DNA of 64,000 nt from Paenibacillus sp. NAIST15-1 (GCF_001894745.1 NZ_BBYF01000002.1:248001-312000); one strand, 5' to 3'. Positions 1 through 8,166 are shown, numbered from the stretch's first letter. Numbers and translations are program-made. The notes: generated by a model from the sequence alone, not told the origin.

Positions 1-191
1 ATAAGGGGATGAGAATAGTCTGACGTTTTCTTTTGGGAATGTTCAGAGTATAATAGTTTTTAGACTCTAGTCTTAGTACCTGGTATTAGATTACTGACCA
101 CTGTTCATTGACTTGTGTGCAGGATAGCTATGAAGCTTCTCTGTACAAGGGTCGAAGAACGATTTTTGCGATAATAAAGGAGGATGACTCC

Positions 192-1223
192 ATGACACCA
201 GATATGACGACTCGTCAGCAGACGAGACATGAAGAGCTTGGCCTAACCCATAAGCAGGCACAGGAAATGTACCGCATGATGCTTCTTGCACGCATGTACG
301 ATGAACGTGCGCTGCTGCTGCAGCGTGCCGGTAAAATCAACTTTCACGTATCAGGCATAGGCCAAGAAGCAGCGCAAATTGGCGCGGCTTTTGCGCTCGA
401 TCATCAGAAAGATTACTTCCTGCCTTATTACCGAGATTATGGATTTGTCATGTCGGTTGGTATGACTGTACGTGAACTAATGCTCGCCTTGTTCGGCAAA
501 GCGGGCGATCCGAACAGCGGTGGGCGCCAAATGCCAGGTCATTTCGGCTGCAAGCGGCTGCGTATCGTAACCGGCTCTAGTCCGGTAACGACACAGGTTC
601 CACATGCGGTAGGCATAGCTCTGGCAGCGAAGATGCGCAATGAAGATTCTGTATCATTTGTGACGCTTGGAGAAGGTTCCAGCAACCAGGGAGATTTCCA
701 TGAGGGCTGCAACTTCGCAGGAGTTCATAAGCTGCCAACCATCATTATGGTAGAGAACAATCAATATGCCATCTCTGTTCCGATTGCGAAGCAAATTGCA
801 GGTCGCGTATGTGATCGGGCTTTGGGTTATGGCTTCCCAGGGGTTCAGGTTGATGGCTGTGATGTGTTAGAAGTGTATCGGGTTATGAAGGAAGCGCGTG
901 AACGTGCTGTCCGAGGTGAGGGGCCTACGTTGGTAGAAGCAGTCATGTATCGCTTGTCTCCCCATTCAACTGCGGATAATGACATGGTATATCGTACGAA
1001 GGAAGAAGTGGAGGAGCACCGGAATAAGGATGGTCTTCCTCGATTCAAGGCCTATCTGATTGAATGCGGCATCTGGTCTGAAGATGAAGATGCAGCTCTG
1101 CGCACTGAACTGAAAGCTGTGCTCGATGACGCAACCGCATATGGTGAACAGGCGCCGTTCCCGCAAGGGGAAGAAGCACTGAAGCATGTCTACGCGGAGG
1201 AGGGTCAGGGAACATGGCAGTAA
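192..1223 (+). CDS. bkdAA: Branched-chain 2-oxoacid dehydrogenase E1 alpha subunit
   Basis: This is the thiamine-diphosphate-dependent decarboxylase alpha chain of the branched-chain 2-oxoacid dehydrogenase complex, which acts on oxoacids from Val, Leu and Ile to make precursors of branched fatty acids. The protein has 343 residues. The ThDP/Mg signature runs from GEGSSNQGDFHEG to VENN, about residues 159-190, and an upstream GQEAAQIG segment is typical of the family. An in-frame extension to 108 exists, but AAAGGAGG at 176-183 lies 8 bases before ATG 192, so 192 is the start. The beta subunit overlaps its end by 10 bases. The usual upstream E3 gene (lpdV) is not in the window. Confidence 0.93.
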   Translation: MTPDMTTRQQTRHEELGLTHKQAQEMYRMMLLARMYDERALLLQRAGKINFHVSGIGQEAAQIGAAFALDHQKDYFLPYYRDYGFVMSVGMTVRELMLALFGKAGDPNSGGRQMPGHFGCKRLRIVTGSSPVTTQVPHAVGIALAAKMRNEDSVSFVTLGEGSSNQGDFHEGCNFAGVHKLPTIIMVENNQYAISVPIAKQIAGRVCDRALGYGFPGVQVDGCDVLEVYRVMKEARERAVRGEGPTLVEAVMYRLSPHSTADNDMVYRTKEEVEEHRNKDGLPRFKAYLIECGIWSEDEDAALRTELKAVLDDATAYGEQAPFPQGEEALKHVYAEEGQGTWQ

Positions 1224-2197
1224 TAGAGTATATTGACGCAATTCGACTTGCAATGAAGGAAGAGATGGAACGAGACAGCAATGTATTCGTGCTCGGTGAG
1301 GATGTCGGGGTCAAAGGTGGCGTCTTCACAACAACCAAGGGGCTGTATGAACAATTTGGCGAAGCTAGATCGTTAGATACCCCGCTTGCAGAGTCGGCCA
1401 TTGCCGGCGTTGCAATTGGAGCTGCAATGGTAGGAATGAAGCCAATTGCTGAGATGCAGTATTCAGACTTCATGTTCCCAGCAACGAACCAAATCATTAG
1501 TGAGGCCGCTAAGATTAGATATCGTTCAAACAATGACTGGACCTGTCCACTTGTGATACGCGCCCCAATTGGCGGTGGTGTTGCAGGGGGGTTGTACCAT
1601 TCACAATGCCCGGAATCTGTATTCTTCGGGACACCAGGTCTAAAGATAGTTGCTCCTGCAACGGCATATGATGCCAAGGGCCTGCTGAAGGCGGCAGTTC
1701 GTGATCCTGATCCGGTTATCTTCTTCGAGAATAAGAAGTGCTACCGAATGATCTTGGGAGAGGTTCCAGTTGAGGACTACGTAGTACCGATTGGTGAAGC
1801 GAAAGTGGTTCGTGAAGGAACGGATATAACAGTTATTGCTTACAGTTTGCCAGTCCATTATGCATTGCAAGCTGCGGAAGAATTGGCGAAGGAAGGCATC
1901 AGCGCACATGTACTGGACTTGCGTACGATTCAACCGCTTGATCGAACAGCGATACTTGAAGCTGTCTCGAAGACCGGCAAAGTGCTGATTATTCATGAGG
2001 ACAACAAGACTGGCGGCGTCGGGGCAGAGGTAGCGGCAATCATTGCAGAAGAGCTGCTCTATGATCTCGATGCGCCGATTCAACGTCTGTGCGGACCGGA
2101 TGTGCCTGCAATGCCTTATAGTCCTCCGATGGAGAAATTCTTCATGCTGAATAAGGACAAAGTGAAGGAAGCGATGCGCCAATTGGCGATCTTCTAA
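1214..2197 (+). CDS. bkdAB: Branched-chain 2-oxoacid dehydrogenase E1 beta subunit
   Basis: This is the beta chain that forms the E1 heterotetramer with the preceding alpha chain. It has 327 residues, the normal length. The N-terminal half carries the transketolase-like pyrimidine-binding domain, with LGEDVGVKGGVF near residue 26 and the stretch around APIGGGVAGGLYHSQ. The C-terminal half is the transketolase C domain, with LDLRTIQPLD and the conserved HEDNKTGGVGAEVA. The ATG lies inside the last codons of the E1 alpha gene (ATGGCAGTAA) and is preceded by GGAGGAGGG, so translation is probably coupled. Confidence 0.93.
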   Translation: MAVIEYIDAIRLAMKEEMERDSNVFVLGEDVGVKGGVFTTTKGLYEQFGEARSLDTPLAESAIAGVAIGAAMVGMKPIAEMQYSDFMFPATNQIISEAAKIRYRSNNDWTCPLVIRAPIGGGVAGGLYHSQCPESVFFGTPGLKIVAPATAYDAKGLLKAAVRDPDPVIFFENKKCYRMILGEVPVEDYVVPIGEAKVVREGTDITVIAYSLPVHYALQAAEELAKEGISAHVLDLRTIQPLDRTAILEAVSKTGKVLIIHEDNKTGGVGAEVAAIIAEELLYDLDAPIQRLCGPDVPAMPYSPPMEKFFMLNKDKVKEAMRQLAIF

Positions 2198-2231
2198 TCG
2201 AATGGCAGACGGTATGAAGGAGGAGAGAGAC

Positions 2232-2285
2232 ATGGCACAGCTTATGACGGAACTTCTCCTTCGACCGTACAGAACGGGAGTGTGA
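2232..2285 (+). CDS. Possible 17-codon leader peptide before the E2 gene
   Basis: AAGGAGGAGAG (from 2218) stands before ATG 2232, which is the strongest ribosome binding site in this junction. The frame encodes only 17 residues (MAQLMTELLLRPYRTGV) and stops at TGA 2283-2285. That stop overlaps a GTG (2282-2284) in frame with the E2 gene. It could be a coupling leader that loads ribosomes for E2, or a remnant of an older E2 start shifted out of frame, since family members often begin with a similar MAQLM. No database support is available here. Confidence 0.35.
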   Translation: MAQLMTELLLRPYRTGV

Positions 2286-2290
2286 AAACG

Positions 2291-3673
2291 ATGTCTTCAA
2301 ATCAGGGAACAGAAGTATTGATGCCGCAGTTGGCAGAATCCCTTGTACAGGCGACTATCGGCAAATGGCTGAAACGTCCAGGGGAGACCTTTGATGCGTA
2401 TGAACCGATTTGTGAAGTGATTACAGATAAGGTCGTAGCTGAATTGCCGGCAACAGAAGCAGGCATTATGCAAGAAATTGTGGCGCATGAAGGCGAAACC
2501 GTTGCGGTAGGCACGGTGATCTGCCGTGTTCAGTCACAAGCTGCTGCATCTGTGCCATCGTCAGCTGCAGGTGCCTCTGAGCAGAATCAGGGCCATTCAG
2601 CGGATGCTTCAGTAAATCAAACGGGGCAGGATATGCGCAATCGGTATTCACCCGCCGTGCAGCGACTTGCGCAGGAGCACGGAATTGATTTGCAGCGAGT
2701 GGCTGGTTCTGGATTGGGCGGCCGCATTACACGCAAAGATGTAATGGCTGCAATTGAAGCTGGTGGAGAAACCGTAGTAACACCATCAAGTGCTGCTACA
2801 GCTGGCAATGCACCAGCCTCATCGACTGGTATAGAAATAGCTGGTGGAGCAAGTGCAGCCCCGCAACCAAGTGCGGTGCAGCATGCAAGCGGGCATGTGC
2901 GCAACACCGGACTTCATCTTACAGAAACGCCGCGCATTCCTTCGATTGAAATAGAAGGAAGAACACAAGCTGGCAATGGAGAGACCTTCATTGACGTCAC
3001 ACCGATTCGGCATACTATCGCAACGCGTATGCGCCAGAGCGTCTCTGAAATTCCGCATGCTTGGACGACAATTGAAGTCGACGTTACGAATCTTGTACAG
3101 CTTCGCAACAAGATTAAGGATGAATTCAAGCGCAAGGAAGGCATTAACCTGACTTATTTGGCATTCGTGCTGAAGGCGATCGTCAATGCGATCAAGGATT
3201 ATCCGATTATGAACTCGGTGTGGGCTGTCGATAAGATTATCGTGAAGCGCGACATAAACTTGTCTTTGGCTGTAGGTACAGAAGATTCTGTATTAACGCC
3301 TGTCATTAAGAAGGCTGATCAGAAGAACATTGCAGGGTTGGCACGAGAGATTGATGAGCTGGCACGGAAGACAAGAGAGGGAACTTTGTCTCCGAATGAT
3401 ATGCAGGGTGGGACATTTACCGTGAATAATACGGGGTCGTTCGGCTCCATCCTGTCTTATCCGATCATTAATTATCCGCAGGCTGCCATTCTTACCTTTG
3501 AATCGATCGTGAAGAAGCCTGTTGTGATTAATGACATGATTGCCGTCCGCTCGATGGCGAATATGTGTCTGTCGTTGGATCACCGGATATTAGATGGCGT
3601 AATTTGCGGTAGATTTTTACAACGCGTGAAAGAAAATCTCGAAAGCTTCTCATTGGACACGAAAGTGTATTAA
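2291..3673 (+). CDS. bkdB: Dihydrolipoyl transacylase (E2) of branched-chain 2-oxoacid dehydrogenase
   Basis: This E2 core transfers the acyl group from E1 to CoA through a swinging lipoyl arm. It has 460 residues from ATG 2291. The N-terminal lipoyl domain spans residues 1-82, with the modified lysine at K47 in the ITDKV motif. An Ala/Ser/Gln linker follows, then the peripheral subunit-binding domain (about 118-157, RNRYSPAVQRLAQ to ITRKDVMAAIE). A second Ala/Ser-rich linker leads to the catalytic domain ending in SLDHRILDG, where H431 is catalytic. A GTG at 2282 is an alternative start that would be coupled to the small frame ending at 2285. GGGAG at 2276-2280 suits ATG 2291. Confidence 0.92.
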   Translation: MSSNQGTEVLMPQLAESLVQATIGKWLKRPGETFDAYEPICEVITDKVVAELPATEAGIMQEIVAHEGETVAVGTVICRVQSQAAASVPSSAAGASEQNQGHSADASVNQTGQDMRNRYSPAVQRLAQEHGIDLQRVAGSGLGGRITRKDVMAAIEAGGETVVTPSSAATAGNAPASSTGIEIAGGASAAPQPSAVQHASGHVRNTGLHLTETPRIPSIEIEGRTQAGNGETFIDVTPIRHTIATRMRQSVSEIPHAWTTIEVDVTNLVQLRNKIKDEFKRKEGINLTYLAFVLKAIVNAIKDYPIMNSVWAVDKIIVKRDINLSLAVGTEDSVLTPVIKKADQKNIAGLAREIDELARKTREGTLSPNDMQGGTFTVNNTGSFGSILSYPIINYPQAAILTFESIVKKPVVINDMIAVRSMANMCLSLDHRILDGVICGRFLQRVKENLESFSLDTKVY

Positions 3674-3708
3674 AATAGAATTAGCACGAATCGACGGAAG
3701 AAAGCGTG

Positions 3709-4431
3709 ATGACAATGAATAATGAATGGAACAAAGCGGATAAGGCTCTTCGTGTAACCCATATGGGGCGTGTCGATTATGGCGCAGCATGGGATATGCA
3801 GAAGGAACTCGTTCACGCCATTGATGGTGGTACGAGAGAAGATACGCTGCTGCTATTGGAGCACCCTCCTACGTATACAATCGGTTCACAGCGCCACCCG
3901 GAGCATTTGCTGCTAAGCAAGGAAGAACTGGAGAGACAAGGAATTGCACTGTACGAGATTGATCGTGGCGGGGATATTACATATCACGGTCCAGGACAGC
4001 TGGTTGGTTATCCGTTAGTGCTATTGGATGGGCCACAGCTTGATCTTCACGGGTATTTGCGATCATTGGAAGAAGCGATTATTCAATTTCTTGCGACATT
4101 CGGTGTAATCGGAAGCCGCAAGCCAGAGTATACCGGTGTGTGGGTTGGCAATGTTAAGATAGCTGCGATAGGTGTGAAATTCAATAAATGCAGACGCCGT
4201 CGTGGCTTCGTAACCAGCCATGGCTTTGCACTCAATGTGAAGAGCGGCATCCAGCATGAAGGGTTCTCAGGCATTATTCCGTGTGGAATTAGCGAGTATG
4301 GGGTAACATCACTGGAGGATTGCACAGGTCAAACCTTCACAGTGGAGCAAGTAGGCCAATTGCTGCTGCCTCATCTTATTCATGTTTTCGGATTCGAAGC
4401 GGCCAAGCTTGACACTTCGCTGTTGGTTTAG
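3709..4431 (+). CDS. lipB: Lipoyl(octanoyl) transferase LipB
   Basis: The enzyme moves octanoate from acyl carrier protein to the lipoyl lysine of E2-type proteins. The LipB signature RGGDITYHGPGQL lies near residues 86-98. The conserved lysine region is NVKIAAIGVK, and the catalytic cysteine is C192 in IIPCGISEYG. A basic insert, KCRRRRGF, follows the lysine region. GTG 3706, ATG 3709 and ATG 3715 are all possible starts, because the ribosome binding site (GGAAG) is weak. The gene sits 35 bases after bkdB, so it probably modifies the neighbouring E2. B. subtilis uses LipM/LipL instead of LipB. Confidence 0.92.
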   Translation: MTMNNEWNKADKALRVTHMGRVDYGAAWDMQKELVHAIDGGTREDTLLLLEHPPTYTIGSQRHPEHLLLSKEELERQGIALYEIDRGGDITYHGPGQLVGYPLVLLDGPQLDLHGYLRSLEEAIIQFLATFGVIGSRKPEYTGVWVGNVKIAAIGVKFNKCRRRRGFVTSHGFALNVKSGIQHEGFSGIIPCGISEYGVTSLEDCTGQTFTVEQVGQLLLPHLIHVFGFEAAKLDTSLLV

Positions 4432-4447
4432 GAGGCCGCAATAAGTT

Positions 4448-4475
4448 CAAGCCATGCGATTGCTCGCATGGCTTG
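4448..4475. terminator. Hairpin between convergent lipB and the Prli42-like gene
   Basis: A perfect 12-bp stem (CAAGCCATGCGA, loop TTGC, then its complement) starts 16 bases after the lipB stop and lies downstream of the minus-strand small gene at 4552-4653. The U-tract is weak on both strands. Its position between convergent genes favours a bidirectional terminator. Confidence 0.55.
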
Positions 4476-4551
4476 TCCCGTAGCTGCTCTGCTTATGTGG
4501 TTGCAAGATGAGATGCAGCTAGGTACCCCTAGCATGGATCAGCTTGAAGCA

Positions 4552-4653
4552 CTAGCCATATATAAATGGCTCGACAATCACAAGCACGGTGGATGCGAGC
4601 ATCGCGGCGAGCATGACATATATAATGATTTTAAACCATCGTTTGGATTGCAT
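4552..4653 (-). CDS. prli42: Prli42-like stressosome-anchoring membrane miniprotein
   Basis: This 33-residue protein begins MQSKRWFKIIIYVMLAAM and continues LASTVLVIVEPFIYG. It has a short basic N-terminus and one membrane segment (about residues 9-31). The pattern of a basic start, a hydrophobic VxxYxMLxxMLxST core and a very short end matches the Prli42 miniprotein of Listeria and Bacillus, which tethers the stressosome to the membrane. AAAGGAG (4666-4672 on the minus strand) lies 12 bases before the ATG. It is divergent from the PepT-like gene and convergent with lipB. Assignment is from remembered family sequence, not a search. Confidence 0.75.
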   Translation of the reverse strand: MQSKRWFKIIIYVMLAAMLASTVLVIVEPFIYG

Positions 4654-4734
4654 AAGAACAGAGAACTCCTTTCATCAATAAGATCATGAGTTATTCTCTA
4701 TTGTACCTTAAATAAACGTTTGGAGGAAAGAGAT

Positions 4735-5865
4735 ATGGTTCAACAGGAAAGACTTGTAAAGCACTTTATGGAATTGGTTCAAATTGATAGTGAGACGAAA
4801 AACGAACGTGCGATCTGTGATGCGTTGAAACAGCAGTTCGAGGCACTTGGCCTCCAAGTAACGGAAGATGATACAATGTCTGCAACGGGACATGGAGCAG
4901 GAAACCTGATTGTGAACTGGCCAGCAACAGAAGGTCAAGAGAGCGCAAAGCGTTTGTTCTTCACCTCCCATATGGATACTGTTACACCGGGCAATGGCAT
5001 TAAGCCGCAGCTTGGCGAAGATGGATATATCCGCAGTGACGGTACGACGATTCTTGGATCAGACGACAAGGCAGGCCTTGCTGCTATGTTCGAAGCGATC
5101 CGACTCATTCAAGAATCGAATACACCACACGGTTCGATCCAGTTTATCATTACAGTAGGTGAGGAATCCGGCCTTGTAGGTGCTCGTGCAATGGACAGCA
5201 GCCACTTGCAGGCTGACTTCGGTTATGCGCTGGACTCAAATGGTGAGATTGGAGCAATTGCAGTTGCGGCTCCTACGCAAGCGAAAATTACAATGGAAGT
5301 GTTCGGTAAGTCCGCGCATGCAGGTGTGAATCCGGAAGATGGCATCAGTGCAATTCAAGTTGCCAGCAAAGCGATCTCCCGTATGCCGCTTGGACGTGTT
5401 GACCACGAAACGACTGCGAACATCGGCAAATTCGAAGGCGGTGGAGCGACGAACATTGTATGCGACTATGTGAAGCTGCATGCGGAAGCACGCAGTATCG
5501 TACAGCATAAGGTTGAAGCTCAAGTGAAGGCAATGAAGGAAGCGCTCGAGAGTGCTGCAGAGGAATGTGGAGCAAGAGCCGAGTTCCACAGTGACATCGT
5601 GTACCCTGCATTCCAATTCACAGAGAAAGATGAAGTTGTGCAGCTCGCTAAGCGTGCTATTGAGAGTATTGGCGCAACGACGCGCTTGTTCCATTCAGGC
5701 GGCGGCAGTGATGCAAATATCTTCAACGGCATGGGTGTACCTACGGTTAACTTGGCAGTAGGATACTTGGACATCCATACGACGAAGGAGCGTATTCACG
5801 TATCCGACCTGGTGAAGACGAGTGAATTGGTAGTCGCGATTATTCAACAAGCTGCACAAGTATAA
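4735..5865 (+). CDS. pepT: M20 family dizinc peptidase, PepT-like
   Basis: This is a cytoplasmic metallopeptidase of family M20, probably a tripeptidase-like enzyme similar to B. subtilis YqjE. It has 376 residues. Zinc-site motifs are visible: SHMDTVTPG (H79, D81), LGSDDKAG (D110), TVGEESG (E143, E144) and a C-terminal LDIHTTKE. The lid/dimerisation domain is inserted in the middle. The start is ATG 4735 with GGAGG at 4722-4726. A TTG at 4720 overlaps that ribosome binding site and is unlikely. A terminator follows at 5958. The exact substrate is not readable from sequence, so the symbol is a family-level label. Confidence 0.85.
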   Translation: MVQQERLVKHFMELVQIDSETKNERAICDALKQQFEALGLQVTEDDTMSATGHGAGNLIVNWPATEGQESAKRLFFTSHMDTVTPGNGIKPQLGEDGYIRSDGTTILGSDDKAGLAAMFEAIRLIQESNTPHGSIQFIITVGEESGLVGARAMDSSHLQADFGYALDSNGEIGAIAVAAPTQAKITMEVFGKSAHAGVNPEDGISAIQVASKAISRMPLGRVDHETTANIGKFEGGGATNIVCDYVKLHAEARSIVQHKVEAQVKAMKEALESAAEECGARAEFHSDIVYPAFQFTEKDEVVQLAKRAIESIGATTRLFHSGGGSDANIFNGMGVPTVNLAVGYLDIHTTKERIHVSDLVKTSELVVAIIQQAAQV

Positions 5866-5957
5866 TGCACGCAATAAACATGCAGCTTGCTTCTGAATGA
5901 TTATTGCAGGAAATGAATGAAATGATTATCATACTCAGCAGTTGTGCTGCATAGGAG

Positions 5958-6001
5958 AAGCCCTTGTTCGATACCATTCATGAACAAGGGCTTAATTGTT
6001 T
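5958..6001 (+). terminator. Intrinsic terminator after the PepT-like gene
   Basis: A 12-bp perfect stem (AAGCCCTTGTTC at 5958-5969, with its complement at 5982-5993) and a 12-base loop are followed by AATTGTTTT. The rest of 5866-6081 shows no convincing gene. Confidence 0.8.
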
Positions 6002-6081
6002 TGAAACGGTTCGATTGTGCATAAGATGCAGGGGGATTAAGCATGGTAAGGACAGAACAGCGGAAGCCGCCAAGAGGTAAG

Positions 6082-6240
6082 CTATTTGCTCGATAATTTG
6101 CGAGTGGCGGGTTGGTTGTCCAATATCTGAGACAGTGGAGTGTTTCCACCATGGCGCATCATGAGACGACGCAGTTCGACGATTACTTCTTGCTTCTTGC
6201 CTACTAACAGCATTTCCTGTGCTTGATATATGCGTTGCAT
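6082..6240 (-). CDS. mciZ: MciZ-like inhibitor of FtsZ, sporulation mother cell
   Basis: This is a 52-residue protein starting MQRIYQAQEMLLVGKKQEVI. GGGAG lies 10 bases upstream of the ATG. The core LLVGKKQEVIVELRRL resembles the LVGKAWEIRAKL part of B. subtilis MciZ, a 40-residue peptide that blocks FtsZ assembly in the mother cell. Position agrees: in B. subtilis mciZ also lies between nudF and the yqxK-type gene. A good sigma-E promoter precedes it (6286-6314), as expected for mother-cell expression. It is longer than MciZ at the C-terminus. The call is inference from motif, location and promoter. Confidence 0.62.
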   Translation of the reverse strand: MQRIYQAQEMLLVGKKQEVIVELRRLMMRHGGNTPLSQILDNQPATRKLSSK

Positions 6241-6278
6241 CCATTCATCACTCCCGGATCGAATCGGACAAGCCGTAA

Positions 6279-6287
6279 TGATATAAT
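6279..6287 (+). promoter_or_regulatory. Extended -10 promoter for nudF
   Basis: TGATATAAT is a TGnTATAAT extended -10 element, with predicted initiation near 6294 and the nudF ATG at 6336. No good -35 is visible. It overlaps the divergent sigma-E promoter on the other strand. Confidence 0.5.
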
Positions 6288-6314
6288 GGGTATGTTCAGC
6301 GGAACGGAAATATG
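6286..6314 (-). promoter_or_regulatory. Sigma-E-type promoter for the MciZ-like gene
   Basis: On the minus strand ACATATT (-35) is followed by a 14-base spacer and CATACCCAT (-10). This fits the B. subtilis sigma-E consensus of kmATATT, 14 bases, CATACA-T closely. Initiation would be about 40 bases before the ATG at 6240. Confidence 0.6.
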
Positions 6315-6335
6315 TACATAAAGGAGCACGAATAT

Positions 6336-6917
6336 ATGAATGAGCAACGAGGTTCTGAACGGGCAAGCAATCCCTTAGAAGAAGTTACAATAGAGACGAA
6401 GCCTATTTTTGATGGGAAGATCATTAAGCTTCAGGTAGATACGGTTACGCTTCCTAACGGTTCGACTGCAACAAGGGAAATTGTCCGTCATCCAGGGGCT
6501 GTTGCGGTATTAGCGATCAAAGAGGATAAAATGCTTGTTGTTGAACAGTATCGCAAGCCTCTTGGGCGCAATCAGGTTGAGATTCCAGCAGGCAAGCTTG
6601 ATCCGGGTGAAGAGCCAATCGTAGCTGCAATGCGTGAGCTTGCGGAGGAGACAGGCTATCGTACAGATCATCTCATTCCATTAGGCTCATTCTATACATC
6701 GCCTGGTTTTGCGGATGAAATCATTCATTTGTACGCAGCAGATCAATTGATAGCCGGCGAAGCACATACGGACGAAGATGAATTTTTGGAAGTAGATGCG
6801 ATGACGCTAGAGGAAGCATTTGCTGCGATGCGCGCAGGGCGAATTAGCGATGCGAAGACTATCAATGCGATGTATGCATGGCAAATTTACAAACTAACAG
6901 GAAAGTGGCCGGTATAA
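6336..6917 (+). CDS. nudF: ADP-ribose pyrophosphatase, Nudix family
   Basis: This enzyme hydrolyses ADP-ribose to AMP and ribose 5-phosphate. It has 194 residues. The complete Nudix box, from GKLDPGEE through AAMRELAEETGY, lies at about residues 88-110 and matches Gx5Ex7REUxEExGU. The upstream VEQYRKPLGRNQVEIPAG is typical of the ADP-ribose subgroup. AAAGGAG at 6321-6327 sets the start at ATG 6336. An in-frame ATG at 6312 lies before the ribosome binding site. Confidence 0.9.
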   Translation: MNEQRGSERASNPLEEVTIETKPIFDGKIIKLQVDTVTLPNGSTATREIVRHPGAVAVLAIKEDKMLVVEQYRKPLGRNQVEIPAGKLDPGEEPIVAAMRELAEETGYRTDHLIPLGSFYTSPGFADEIIHLYAADQLIAGEAHTDEDEFLEVDAMTLEEAFAAMRAGRISDAKTINAMYAWQIYKLTGKWPV

Positions 6918-6921
6918 CCGA

Positions 6922-8166
6922 ATGGAGAATGCAGCAAGAAGTGGACAGCATGAAGAGTTGCATACCATGTATGGTGACTTCCATATTCATATAGGCAGTA
7001 CCTCGGAAGGACAGCCTGTGAAAATCAGCGCGAGCCGCAACTTGACCTTCGAGGCAATAGCACATGAAGCTTCCGAACACAAAGGGGTTCATCTGATTGG
7101 CATCATTGATGCGCATGCGCCGGGTGTACTGCGGGATATCGCAACGCTTCTTGATAAAGGCGAGATGGAGGAACTTCAGGATGGCGGTATCCGGTATAAG
7201 AACACCACGATATTTCTAGGAACCGAGCTCGAAATTCGTGAAGAAGGATATGGCATTGCACATGTGCTGTGTTATTTGCCGAATATCCATGCAATGGAAC
7301 GATTCTCGAATTGGCTATCCCCTCATGTCACCAACATGAGTTTATCGTCCCAGCGTGTGTACTTGCCAGGGCGAGCACTGCAGGAAGAAACTGCGGCATA
7401 TGGCGGATTGTTCGTTCCTGCGCATGTGTTCACACCTTTTAAAAGTATATATGGGAACTGTGCTGACAGAATGGCAGATGTGCTCGATCTGGAGATTATA
7501 GATGCTGTGGAGTTGGGCTTAAGTGCTGATACGGAAATGGCGGGATGTATCTCTGAGTTGGATCGATTTACATTGCTGACGAATTCAGATGCACATTCAC
7601 TAAGTAAAATTGCAAGGGAGTACAATGCACTTGTCATGGCTTCACCAACATTCAAGGAGTGGGCAATGGCCTTGCGTAGGGAAGCTGGACGCGGGGTTAC
7701 AGCCAATTATGGTCTTAATCCGCGGCTTGGTAAATATCATCGCACTTCTTGTGCGAAATGTGGCCACGTTATAGACAGTACTGCTTCCGTAGAAATCACA
7801 GATACCCACGCGAATCAGGTACAGCCAAGATGTCCAGAATGTGGTTCAACGAAGTTCATCAGTGGTGTATCTGAGCGGATACGTTCTATCGCAGATCGCG
7901 AACAATCGGAGATTCCAGCTTATCGCCCACCATATTGCATGCAGATTCCGCTTGAATTCATCCCTGGTGTAGGGAAGCGAACGCTTGCCAAGCTGCTGGA
8001 GCATTTCGGAACGGAGATGAACGTACTGCACCATGCAACGGAGGAGGAACTCAAGCAAGTGGTTGGACAAGCTACAGCAGAACTTATTGTGCTCGCTAGG
8101 AGCGGACAGCTGTCTCTACAAAGCGGCGGCGGAGGCACATACGGCAAAGTAATTACAGGAGAATAG
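6922..8166 (+). CDS. yqxK: Endonuclease Q family protein (YqxK-like), PHP domain
   Basis: The family includes endonuclease Q, which cuts DNA next to deaminated bases. The PHP-type metal centre begins DFHIHIG (D19, H21, H23 from ATG 6922). A two-CxxC zinc ribbon (CAKCGH to CPECGS) sits near residues 275-310. A helix-hairpin-helix end begins FIPGVGKRTLAKLLEHFG. Start choice is uncertain: ATG 6922 has no clear ribosome binding site, and an internal ATG at 6967, where MYGDFHIHIG begins, would keep all metal ligands. It lies 4 bases after nudF. The activity is inferred. Confidence 0.78.
   Translation: MENAARSGQHEELHTMYGDFHIHIGSTSEGQPVKISASRNLTFEAIAHEASEHKGVHLIGIIDAHAPGVLRDIATLLDKGEMEELQDGGIRYKNTTIFLGTELEIREEGYGIAHVLCYLPNIHAMERFSNWLSPHVTNMSLSSQRVYLPGRALQEETAAYGGLFVPAHVFTPFKSIYGNCADRMADVLDLEIIDAVELGLSADTEMAGCISELDRFTLLTNSDAHSLSKIAREYNALVMASPTFKEWAMALRREAGRGVTANYGLNPRLGKYHRTSCAKCGHVIDSTASVEITDTHANQVQPRCPECGSTKFISGVSERIRSIADREQSEIPAYRPPYCMQIPLEFIPGVGKRTLAKLLEHFGTEMNVLHHATEEELKQVVGQATAELIVLARSGQLSLQSGGGGTYGKVITGE

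Noticed and set aside
1-191. Sigma-54 (-24/-12) promoter for the bkd genes, as in B. subtilis
   Set aside because: No GG/GC pair with the right spacing was found. The operon probably begins further upstream, outside the window.
1045-1677. Long minus-strand frame opposite the E1 beta gene
   Set aside because: It lies entirely against a well-recognised gene, has no ribosome binding site, and its product has no recognisable family.
4468-4689. 73-codon plus-strand frame after lipB
   Set aside because: It has no ribosome binding site, starts within the terminator hairpin and is antisense to the Prli42-like gene, which has a good site and a recognisable pattern.
6043-6096. 17-codon plus-strand frame with AGGGGG upstream
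   Set aside because: It runs into the convergent MciZ-like gene, has no recognisable product, and such short frames are common by chance.
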